Positions 35,625-43,075 of a stretch of DNA of 64,000 nt are shown piece by piece. Below the pieces are notes generated by a model. The model worked only from the letters and a program-made list of their open reading frames with translations. It searched no databases and was not told the DNA's origin. The position numbers and the translations under genes were made by a program. The stretch spans positions 62,001-126,000 of the forward strand of contig NZ_JAJUIS010000003.1 in assembly GCF_029267515.1 (NCBI RefSeq). The letters are read 5' to 3'. This DNA comes from Seleniivibrio woodruffii. GTDB lineage: Bacteria > Chrysiogenota > Deferribacteres > Deferribacterales > Geovibrionaceae. The stretch's first letter is position 1. Every line of letters begins with the position of its first letter.

Positions 35625-36113
35625 ATGTCGAAAGAAAAATTTCCGGTGACTCAGGCGGTGCGTGTTCTGCGGGACAATAAGGCGGAGTTTGAACCCCATC
35701 TTTACGAATACGTTGAAAAAGGCGGCACGAAACATTCCAGCGCGGCGCTGGGTGCGGACATACATACCGTTATCAAGACCATAATACTTGAGGACGAAAC
35801 GAAAACACCCATAGTGGTGCTCATGCACGGGGACAGGGAGATATCCCTGAAAAAACTGGCGAGGGACATTAACGTTAAGGTCCTGAAACCATGCGAACCG
35901 GACACCGCCAACAAACATACGGGCTATCTGGTGGGAGGAACCTCCCCCTTCGGAACGAAACGAGCCATGAAGGTTTATATGGAAAAGACCATAGCAGACC
36001 TGCCGCGGATATACATTAACGGCGGCAAGAGGGGCTTTCTGGTGAATATCGCTACGTCGGATATGATGCGTATCCTGAAGCCTGAAGAGGTTGAGGTTGC
36101 CATCGATAAATAG
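35625..36113 (+). CDS. ybaK: Cys-tRNA(Pro)/(Cys) deacylase YbaK
   Basis: A 162-residue member of the YbaK/EbsC editing family, which hydrolyses Cys-tRNA(Pro) mischarged by prolyl-tRNA synthetase. Conserved pieces are YEYVEKGGT, GADIHTVIKTIILEDE with the invariant Lys, and GYLVGGTSPFGTK with the catalytic GTSPFG loop. ATG 35625 is taken as the start; a GTG nine bases upstream is in frame and cannot be ruled out. Third gene of the EVE/flavoprotein/YbaK unit. Confidence 0.94.
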   Translation: MSKEKFPVTQAVRVLRDNKAEFEPHLYEYVEKGGTKHSSAALGADIHTVIKTIILEDETKTPIVVLMHGDREISLKKLARDINVKVLKPCEPDTANKHTGYLVGGTSPFGTKRAMKVYMEKTIADLPRIYINGGKRGFLVNIATSDMMRILKPEEVEVAIDK

Positions 36114-36124
36114 CGGCTTTTGTT

Positions 36125-36153
36125 TTGACTATGGTTCGTAATCCGGCTAAACT
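36125..36153 (+). promoter_or_regulatory. Promoter of the membrane LuxR gene, probably leaderless
   Basis: TTGACT and TAAACT are spaced by 17 bases, and six bases separate the -10 box from the ATG at 36160. No proper ribosome site lies in between. Confidence 0.55.
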
Positions 36154-36159
36154 TGAAGC

Positions 36160-37548
36160 ATGATATACAGTAAAGAGTTGAGCAGACGTGTAGTTTCCGT
36201 GGGCGGTTTTTCGTTTCTTTTCGCATATATTCTGTCTTTTCTGTTTGAGGGAAGAGTTCTTTACAGCGTTCTGGAATACCACGGCGTGCCAGAGAACAAC
36301 ATGATACTCTCCGCCATAGTTGCCCATTTTGCCGGGCTTTTCACATGCGGATTTTTTGTACGCTCTCTGGAAGCGGCGAAGAAGAACGTTCTTGCCGGAA
36401 TGGCGGTAAGTGTTGTCTGCACGCTGCCTTTCTTTTTCAGACCGTCTTTTCTGTGGCTGCCTTCGCTTGTTGTCGCAGGCTATTCGTCCGCTCTTGCCGT
36501 CGCCTCATGGGGCTATTTCCTGAAAACCTTCACTCCGAGAAATCAGCGCATAAAAACCTGTGCAGACGTGCTCATATATTCCAACATAATCATGATATTC
36601 GTCAATATGTCCGCAGTACATATTTCCGGCACAGCGGGACTTGTTTCGGCTCTGCTTTGCGTTCTGACCGGTGGCTATTTCATACTGAGGCTCCCGCTTA
36701 ATGTCCAAGAGAAAAAATGCTGCGCGGAAAGCGGGGGCACGAAAAAGCCCATGCTTATACTGTTCCTGTTCGTTTTCATAATCACCATAAATTCAGGGCT
36801 TATGTATCAGGTGATGAATCCCGCCTTCGAGCATCTTACAACGTTAACAAGCTGGTACTGGGCAGTACCCTACATAGGTGCGCTCATTGTAATGCGTAAC
36901 CTGCCGGGCAGGATAAGCCGGTATGCCATACTCTATTTCGGAATGGCTACAATAATTGCTTCATTCATCTGTTTCATGCTGCTTGGGCGGGGCGCTTCAG
37001 ACTATCTCATTGTGAACACGCTTATGCTCGGCGCCTGCGGGATATTCGACCTTTTCTGGTGGAGCATCATCGGCGATATGCTGGACTATACCGACAATCC
37101 CGCCAGGATGTTTGGGATGAACCTTTCCGCAAATGTTCTCGGCGTGCTGTGCGGCGGCGCCATAGGTATGTTCATCACATCGGCGAACCTTGCCGATTCC
37201 GAAGTCGCCGTCATTGCCCTTACGGTGGTGTGCATCACCCTTGCCATGCTGCCGCTGCTCAACCGGATGCTGGTTATGAAGCTGAAAAGCCACGCTTATC
37301 TCATGGATGAGGAGTTTTTCGTCCCGCAGGAGGCTTTCCGCAGAGACAAAGTTGAAACTTTTGAACCGCTCACCGCAAGGGAACAGGAGGTTTTACACCT
37401 TATTCTTTCGGGTAAATCCAACAAGTCCATTGCCGATACGCTGAATATAAGCGAAAGCACCGTAAAAACCCATGCCCGCAATATCTTTTCAAAATACAGC
37501 GTCAGCAGCCGCGCAGAGCTTATAAGTCTTCTTCTTCAAAACAGATAG
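36160..37548 (+). CDS. Multi-spanning membrane protein with C-terminal LuxR HTH domain
   Basis: A 462-residue fusion. The first 370 residues contain about twelve hydrophobic segments in an MFS-like order (for example LFLFVFIITINSGLMYQVM and FGMATIIASFICFMLLG). Residues from about 400 on form a LuxR/FixJ HTH: LTAREQEVLHLILSGKSNKS, IADTLNISESTVKTHARNIF. The regulator is thus anchored in the membrane, and a transporter-like body may serve as sensor. Similar MFS-LuxR fusions are known from Coriobacteriia. No receiver domain is present. The gene is alone; its targets are unknown. Confidence 0.88.
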   Translation: MIYSKELSRRVVSVGGFSFLFAYILSFLFEGRVLYSVLEYHGVPENNMILSAIVAHFAGLFTCGFFVRSLEAAKKNVLAGMAVSVVCTLPFFFRPSFLWLPSLVVAGYSSALAVASWGYFLKTFTPRNQRIKTCADVLIYSNIIMIFVNMSAVHISGTAGLVSALLCVLTGGYFILRLPLNVQEKKCCAESGGTKKPMLILFLFVFIITINSGLMYQVMNPAFEHLTTLTSWYWAVPYIGALIVMRNLPGRISRYAILYFGMATIIASFICFMLLGRGASDYLIVNTLMLGACGIFDLFWWSIIGDMLDYTDNPARMFGMNLSANVLGVLCGGAIGMFITSANLADSEVAVIALTVVCITLAMLPLLNRMLVMKLKSHAYLMDEEFFVPQEAFRRDKVETFEPLTAREQEVLHLILSGKSNKSIADTLNISESTVKTHARNIFSKYSVSSRAELISLLLQNR

Positions 37549-37670
37549 TCGTTTACACCCTTTTCATACTTTAGTATTAGTCATTTTTTAATCAATTTCA
37601 GCCTTACGGTCGATGTGTTTCCGGTTTTTATTTTCTATACTTGTATATCAACAGCACAGGAGGAAATGGG

Positions 37671-39275
37671 ATGGCAAGGTCGGTGTCGTTTACATTCGTG
37701 CGGATTGTTTTGTGTTCGCTTGCGCTGCTGGTGGCGGGCTGCGGCGGGGGAGGCGGGAGCGCGGAACCTGTAGGCACCGAAGAGGTCTCTCTGTCAGATA
37801 CGGGCGAAGACAGAAAAGCGGCGGAAAAAGCAGGTGCAATCGCTGTCAGAAAATATATTGAGGCGCGTCTTCTTACTGAAAAATTCATAACATATGATTT
37901 TTCAAATCCAGATAGACCTGAGCTTGAAGCTATCATTGACGAGGCGCTTTCCGCATGGGCGGAGGCGGAAGAGATAGCGGAGAAGGCTGAAACTGTTGCA
38001 GCGGCTGTGGAGGCGAAAGAGGCGGCGAAGGGAAGAATATTCAGCCTGTCGGGCAGAAATGCTGCTCAGGACTGGGCAAATGAGCTTATAAACAGCTTTG
38101 ACGCATACCCCGCCGGAAAAAAGATAAGAGGTCTCGCGGCTCAGCTTGGTGTTGACGCGAAAAAAGCGAACGAGCAGCTTCATCTGGCAAAGCAGATAAT
38201 AAGCGCGGATGCGGAAGACGAAGCGGAGATGTGGGACGACCTGATGAAAACGGCTATGGCTACGAAGACAGTTTGTAAAACAGGACTCTTTGTGACGGGA
38301 ATGATAGCCACAGGAGGAAGCATAGGAGCCATTGCCGGCGGTTCGACGTCGCTTATGACGGCGGGCGGCATAATAGTGGGCGGTGCGGATACAATAGTTG
38401 ATATAGGCACGACAACCAGCACTATCATCCTTGGTGAAAAAAACAGGGTGACTGTCGGGTTTAACGATATAAAAGAGAAGCTGGGTCCTTTGTCTTCGGT
38501 CGTGGGACTTATAACTTTCAATCCCGCTGAAACGGGGGAGCAGCTTTCTTATCTGGGCGAGAGTATTCTGGATTTTGTCTATGAAGGCAAAGTGCTGGGC
38601 GGGTTGATAAAATGGGAGAACGGCACTCCGGCGGGAGTTGACATATCCGAAATGCCGCTGGACGGCAGATCGCTCCAGACTGTTGTACGGGAACTTGAGT
38701 CTATGGGGTACACGGTTGACGAGGAAACGGTGGAACAAACTGCGGACAGCATCGCCGAACTGGTGCAGGAAGGGTCTGACATCAGTTTCGAAGAGGTGAG
38801 CGCTATAATGGATGACCTTCTGGCGGAGGTTACGCCAGTTGATGATAATGATGACGACAGCACGGGCGGAGAAGACGGAGGCGACACCGGAGACGATACG
38901 GGTGACGATACGGGTGACGATGACACCGGTGATGACGGCGGCGGCAACGACAACGACAGCGATGTACCGCTTACGATAGGAGATGTTGCGGGATATTATA
39001 ACGTAACCATGACCGTGGCAAACCCTGATGATAATCCTGATGCACCGGACAGGAGCGCCACTATAAGGGTGTGGCAGACCGATTCTTCGACTAACATATT
39101 GAATGTGAACGTGTCTTCGGGCTATTTCGTGTTCGACAGTATTACACTTACGGCAGCAGGAACCAGTGCCGGTGAGAATCTGTCGTTTTCCGGCAGCATT
39201 ACCGGAACGATATCAATCAGCGGATATCTCGTATACGGAATACCATATTATGTAAGCGGGGTGAAGATTCCCTGA
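37671..39275 (+). CDS. Large lipoprotein with Asp/Gly/Thr-rich linker
   Basis: About 534 residues. The lipobox LVAG-Cys followed by a Gly stretch marks a lipoprotein. A helical, Ala/Glu-rich domain (about 25-190) is followed by a hydrophobic glycine-rich segment (TGGSIGAIAGGSTSLMTAGG), a further soluble region, then a low-complexity linker made of GDDTGDD-type repeats (DNA 38880-38950) that resembles calcium-binding acidic linkers, and a C-terminal beta-rich domain of about 110 residues (GDVAGYYNVTMTV) that looks like a lipocalin/META-type module. AGGAGG precedes ATG 37671. No family name is known to me; surface display is likely. Confidence 0.75.
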   Translation: MARSVSFTFVRIVLCSLALLVAGCGGGGGSAEPVGTEEVSLSDTGEDRKAAEKAGAIAVRKYIEARLLTEKFITYDFSNPDRPELEAIIDEALSAWAEAEEIAEKAETVAAAVEAKEAAKGRIFSLSGRNAAQDWANELINSFDAYPAGKKIRGLAAQLGVDAKKANEQLHLAKQIISADAEDEAEMWDDLMKTAMATKTVCKTGLFVTGMIATGGSIGAIAGGSTSLMTAGGIIVGGADTIVDIGTTTSTIILGEKNRVTVGFNDIKEKLGPLSSVVGLITFNPAETGEQLSYLGESILDFVYEGKVLGGLIKWENGTPAGVDISEMPLDGRSLQTVVRELESMGYTVDEETVEQTADSIAELVQEGSDISFEEVSAIMDDLLAEVTPVDDNDDDSTGGEDGGDTGDDTGDDTGDDDTGDDGGGNDNDSDVPLTIGDVAGYYNVTMTVANPDDNPDAPDRSATIRVWQTDSSTNILNVNVSSGYFVFDSITLTAAGTSAGENLSFSGSITGTISISGYLVYGIPYYVSGVKIP

Positions 39276-39462
39276 TATAAAATGGCAACATGTTTCACGG
39301 CAGCATAACGGGGACCAAAGCGCTTAAAGGTTGTTCTCTTATCCTCCTATAAGATTGAAAGGCTCAAAGGGGGCAACCTGAAAGCAGAACCCAATATAAG
39401 GCATGCAACTATATACATTTGTGCTGTCGTGTTATTGCTGAACCTTGGTTAGGGTTCATATT

Positions 39463-39494
39463 AAAAAAAGCGGGTGTGAAAGCCCGCTTTTTTT
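39463..39494. terminator. Bidirectional terminator between lipoprotein and csoR-like genes
   Basis: gcggg pairs with cccgc, extended by a run of A on the left and T on the right that also pair; both strands end in a T tract. It lies between the two convergent genes. Confidence 0.88.
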
Positions 39495-39564
39495 CTTGAG
39501 GTATGATATGAGCAAGCGCACGCGGAGTTCGCAGCATCCGCGGCGCAAATAGAAATTATGATTT

Positions 39565-39801
39565 TTAAAGAAATTTGGACAGTTCGGCAAGCTCCTTCGC
39601 CGCCTTTTTGTCGAGGCGTGCATCAATACTGTTTCTGATATAGAGGTTTTTAGCGTTTATCACGGCTTTGGATACCGCCTGCATCTGCTGTGCGACATTC
39701 AGCTCTTCGTCGCCTCCGATTATCATTTCGATAACCTTAGACAAATGCCCGTTCGCCCTCTGTAATCGTTTAACAATCTCTTCGTTTGCCGTCTGTTCCA
39801 T
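39565..39801 (-). CDS. CsoR/FrmR-family repressor lacking cysteines
   Basis: A 78-residue four-helix protein of the CsoR/RcnR/FrmR (DUF156) family: EEIVKRLQRANGHLSKVIEM, followed by NVAQQMQAVSKAVINAKNLY. Family members sense Cu(I), Ni/Co, persulphide or formaldehyde through a conserved Cys ahead of the QQ motif and a second Cys/His. Here there is no cysteine at all and only one histidine (His19), so the normal sensing site is missing and the effector must differ. A 24-bp perfect palindrome ending six bases ahead of the ATG is its obvious operator. It is divergent from a TlpA-like thioredoxin gene. Confidence 0.85.
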   Translation of the reverse strand: MEQTANEEIVKRLQRANGHLSKVIEMIIGGDEELNVAQQMQAVSKAVINAKNLYIRNSIDARLDKKAAKELAELSKFL

Positions 39802-39806
39802 ATAAG

Positions 39807-39830
39807 TATCCTATCCTATAGGATAGGATA
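39807..39830. promoter_or_regulatory. Perfect 24-bp palindrome, operator of the CsoR-like repressor
   Basis: Half-site TATCCTATCCTA mirrored exactly, with no loop. On the minus strand it fills the space between a TTGACA (39831-39836) and a TAGGAT -10 box (39808-39813), so bound repressor would block its own promoter. Six bases separate that -10 box from the csoR-like ATG. Confidence 0.85.
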
Positions 39831-39865
39831 TGTCAATGAAAAAAACTTTAAGCGGGCAAAAAACC

Positions 39866-39894
39866 TTGACGCAATATAGCGGAAAGTGCATATT
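39866..39894 (+). promoter_or_regulatory. Promoter of the TlpA-like gene
   Basis: TTGACG and CATATT are spaced by 17 bases, about 36 bases downstream of the palindrome; the start codon follows at 39923 after CGGAGG. Confidence 0.5.
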
Positions 39895-39922
39895 TGACTG
39901 GTGAACATCTCGGAGGATGAAA

Positions 39923-40405
39923 ATGAAAAAGACGATTTTCCTGCTTATTGCTCTTATGTCCCTTTTTGTTCTGTCCGGCTGTTTCGGCAGCAAGGAAAAG
40001 GCAGAGGAAAAACAAGGTATCCAGACCGTTTCAAAAGGTTATCTTGAGGAACTGAAAAAGCAGTATGCCGGAAAGACCCTCGTTGTTAACTTTTTTGCTT
40101 CATGGTGCCCCCCCTGCCGGGGTGAAACTCCCGACTTTGTTAAAGCGTATGAAAAATATAAGGATCAGGACTTCGTTATTGTCGGTATCTCCGTTGACAA
40201 AACCGCCGAAGACGCGCAGAAGTTTGTTGATGAGTTTAAGATAACTTACCCCGTTGTACACGGCGACGACAGTCTCGGCATGGAGATGAGTGTTAACACC
40301 ATCCCTGTTTCCTTCATTTTCAAACCGGACGGCAAACTGTTCGACAGGGCTGAAGGTCCCCTTTCCGAGACCCAGCTTGAATATATCGCTACAAAATTGA
40401 AATAA
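39923..40405 (+). CDS. TlpA/ResA-like thioredoxin lipoprotein
   Basis: A 160-residue membrane-attached thioredoxin: lipobox FVLSGCF after a hydrophobic signal, then the thioredoxin fold with NFFASWCPPCRGETP (redox pair Cys-Pro-Pro-Cys) and the cis-Pro loop NTIPVSFIF. ResA/TlpA proteins reduce disulphides on the outer face of the membrane, often for cytochrome c maturation or copper proteins. ATG 39923 is chosen over the ATG at 39917 because CGGAGG lies six bases ahead of it. The divergent CsoR-like repressor may control it, given the palindrome upstream. Confidence 0.93.
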   Translation: MKKTIFLLIALMSLFVLSGCFGSKEKAEEKQGIQTVSKGYLEELKKQYAGKTLVVNFFASWCPPCRGETPDFVKAYEKYKDQDFVIVGISVDKTAEDAQKFVDEFKITYPVVHGDDSLGMEMSVNTIPVSFIFKPDGKLFDRAEGPLSETQLEYIATKLK

Positions 40406-40413
40406 TATCCGGA

Positions 40414-40440
40414 TTTGCCATTGATTTTATGTTTGGCAAA
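40414..40440 (+). terminator. Weak terminator-like hairpin behind tlpA-like gene
   Basis: tttgcca pairs with tggcaaa over a 13-base loop and is followed by a T-rich stretch. Confidence 0.35.
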
Positions 40441-40484
40441 ACTATTTTTATCATAGGTATTACGGTTGATCCGGAGGAATCTTA

Positions 40485-40964
40485 ATGATAGAGACAACGG
40501 TTAAATGTGTCATCAGAGAGCCGCTTACGTCCAGATATGTTCTTTTACTGGAAACACTTTGCGGGCACTATCTTATCCCTGTCAATGTCGGAGACCTTGA
40601 GGCTGAATCGATCTACTGTGTTTTAAACAGGATCAACACTCCCAGACCCATGACATACGAGTTCATTGCACGCATCATAGACAGCATAGACGATGCAAAC
40701 CTTGACCGCGTTGTTGTGGACAGGTACGAGCAGGGAAACTATAAAGCGAGCATCTATGTTATCTGCAACAAGTCGGAGAAAAAGATAGACTGCCGCCCCT
40801 CAGACGGGATAGCCCTTGCCATGCGGATGGGTATACCGGTTTACGTTGAAGACAATATCTTATGCCCCTCCTGTTGTGTGGACCGCACAAATATCAACGA
40901 AAAAGACAATAAGGTGCTTGCCAATCTGATAGACGATCAGGACGGTCCTCTCTGGCACATCTGA
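40485..40964 (+). CDS. Bifunctional nuclease (BFN/DUF151) domain protein
   Basis: A 159-residue protein of the BFN family: LLLETLCGHYLIPVNVGDLEA near the start and the signature IDCRPSDGIALAMRMGIPVYV. Plant relatives show DNase and RNase activity in vitro; bacterial members are common and little studied. The C-terminus adds CPSCC, an extra cysteine pair not typical of the domain as I know it. GGAGG precedes the ATG. Single gene downstream of the TlpA-like gene. Confidence 0.88.
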   Translation: MIETTVKCVIREPLTSRYVLLLETLCGHYLIPVNVGDLEAESIYCVLNRINTPRPMTYEFIARIIDSIDDANLDRVVVDRYEQGNYKASIYVICNKSEKKIDCRPSDGIALAMRMGIPVYVEDNILCPSCCVDRTNINEKDNKVLANLIDDQDGPLWHI

Positions 40965-41074
40965 TAAAATCAAATATGTTTTTCCGCAATGTTATACAAT
41001 GAAATTGCCGTTTAACGATTTATATGTGTATAATAACTGGAATGACCATTTGATTGTTATTTCGGAGTTTTCCG

Positions 41075-43075
41075 ATGGAGAAAGAGTTTTTCAGGTCCAT
41101 AATAAATAAAGCCGATTTCGGCTATGTGCTGCTCAGTTCCGAAGTTTTCAATAATTACCGCAACTCTGTGATTGAAGATGCAAACGAGGCTTTCGCTTCG
41201 ATGGTCGGGTGTGTTTCAGCAAAAATTATCGGTACGAAAACCGTATCTTCAAACTGCCCTTTTTTCGGCGGTGATTTCGAAAATATCGTAAAGAATTCCA
41301 TAATTATCCCCGTTTTTCATTTTGTTCCGGAACTCGGCAAGGGTTTTCACATCGAATCGGTGAAATCCGCTGAGGGACAGGTTGCACTTATCGTGCGTGA
41401 CGACAGTGAAATGTCCTCTGCCTATACCGCTCTGAAAGAGAAGCAGGAGCAGCTTAAAACACTCATCGACGCCACGCCGGACATTATCTGTTTTAAAGAC
41501 AGCAAAGGGCGCTGGCTGGAAGCCAACGCGAGCTGCCTTGCCGCTTTCGCTCTCAGAAAAGAGGATTACACCGGAAAGAGTGACAAAGAGCTTGCAGACT
41601 TTACCCTTCCGATATTCAGAGAGGCGCTGGAAGCCTGTGCCCGCTCCGATGAAAGCACATGGCAGAAGAAGGTGATAAGCCGCGAAGAAGAAATAATTTC
41701 TATGCCAGACGGCAGCGTTCGGGTTTTCGATGCCATCAAGATACCCTTGTTTTATGATGCGGAGAAGACAGTCCGCAAGGGACTTGTCGCCCTCGGCAGG
41801 GACATTACAGACCTGAAAAATGCCTATAACGAAATACGGAGACAGGCAGGGCTGATAAGATCCCTTTTCAATACCATTCCCGACCTGATTTTCTACAAAG
41901 ATCTGAACGGCGTATACCTCGGATGTAACAAGGCTTTTGCGGAATTTGTAGGGGAAAATACTGAAAGCATCGTCGGAAAGAGCGACTATGACCTTTTCGC
42001 GCGTGAAATTGCAGAAGAGTTTGTGGCAAATGACAAAATAATGCTGGCAATGCGTCAGCCGAGAATAAACGACGAATGGATAGAGTATAAGAACGGCTCA
42101 AGGCATCTTGTTGCCACGGTTAAAACGCCCTATTACAGCGCCGACGGAGAGCTTTCCGGTCTGCTGGGCATCAGCCGTGACATAACCGAGCTTAACAGAC
42201 AATCCCGCGAACTTCAGGAGATAAACGCAAACCTACACGACACCATCGTAAGAGAGACGGAGAAGAACAGAAAATACGAACAGATTCTTTTTAATCAGAA
42301 GAAGCTGGCGGATATCGGCAACATAATCAGCGCTATGGCTCACCACTGGCGACAGCCTCTTAATGCACTGGGGCTTTATATTCAGGATATCTGTCAGACT
42401 TACAGGGAAGACGGGCTTAATAAAAGCTATATAAAAGATTTCGAAACGACCTGTATGCAGCTCATCGGCAGTCTTTCGGATACTATAGATAATTTCAGCG
42501 ATTTTTTCAGACCGCAGGGCAATAACTCCGCATTCAAAATAATGACTGAAATAAGGGATATTCTTAAAATATACGAGGCGAAACTGGCGTATCACGGCAT
42601 AAACTTCAGTTCCTCCTGTATCTGCGGCTCCAACTTTATGGATTGTCAGGAATTTTATGAGGAAAGCAGCGCGTGCGGATATCAGAATATAGTTGTTGAC
42701 GGCTATAAGGATGAATTCAAACAAGCATTCATCAACGTGCTCCAGAACGCTGTTGATGCGCTTGACGAAGAGTCTTATCCGGATTTGAAAGAGAAGATAA
42801 TAAGTGTTGACGTTACCAGTGAAAACGACAGACTGCTTATAAGAATATTCAATAACGGCAGACAGATACCGGAATATGTAGCCGAAAGGATTTATAACCC
42901 TTATTTCACAACGAAAGGCGAGGGTAAGGGCACTGGCATCGGGCTTTACCTGACTAAAAATATCATTGAGAATTATATGCGCGGCAGGTTGTATTTTGAG
43001 AATGTGGAAAACGGTGTAGCATTTTATATCTCACTGCCTGTCAGAGATCTGAAACCTGTCCGCGAAACAACTTAA
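41075..43075 (+). CDS. Cytosolic triple-PAS sensor histidine kinase with four-Cys insert (K3)
   Basis: About 666 residues, no membrane helix. Three PAS-like regions (about 1-110, 125-250, 260-375), the second and third starting with the typical LIDATPDIICFKDSKGRWLE and LFNTIPDLIFYKDLNGVYLG, then a coiled coil, phosphoacceptor [15 protein letters not shown] (His423) and GHKL ATPase with FINVLQNAVDAL and [19 protein letters not shown]. Cysteines 515, 517, 524 and 534 (C-x-C-x6-C-x9-C) lie in the insert before the N-box. ATG 41075 is chosen for the GGAG upstream. Its last 35 bases overlap the convergent kinase K4. Confidence 0.93.
   Translation: MEKEFFRSIINKADFGYVLLSSEVFNNYRNSVIEDANEAFASMVGCVSAKIIGTKTVSSNCPFFGGDFENIVKNSIIIPVFHFVPELGKGFHIESVKSAEGQVALIVRDDSEMSSAYTALKEKQEQLKTLIDATPDIICFKDSKGRWLEANASCLAAFALRKEDYTGKSDKELADFTLPIFREALEACARSDESTWQKKVISREEEIISMPDGSVRVFDAIKIPLFYDAEKTVRKGLVALGRDITDLKNAYNEIRRQAGLIRSLFNTIPDLIFYKDLNGVYLGCNKAFAEFVGENTESIVGKSDYDLFAREIAEEFVANDKIMLAMRQPRINDEWIEYKNGSRHLVATVKTPYYSADGELSGLLGISRDITELNRQSRELQEINANLHDTIVRETEKNRKYEQILFNQKKLADIGNIISAMAHHWRQPLNALGLYIQDICQTYREDGLNKSYIKDFETTCMQLIGSLSDTIDNFSDFFRPQGNNSAFKIMTEIRDILKIYEAKLAYHGINFSSSCICGSNFMDCQEFYEESSACGYQNIVVDGYKDEFKQAFINVLQNAVDALDEESYPDLKEKIISVDVTSENDRLLIRIFNNGRQIPEYVAERIYNPYFTTKGEGKGTGIGLYLTKNIIENYMRGRLYFENVENGVAFYISLPVRDLKPVRETT

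Noticed and set aside
38180-38521. Minus-strand frames opposite the lipoprotein gene
   Set aside because: Low-complexity Pro/Ser translation of the antisense of an Ala/Gly/Glu-rich gene; no ribosome site.
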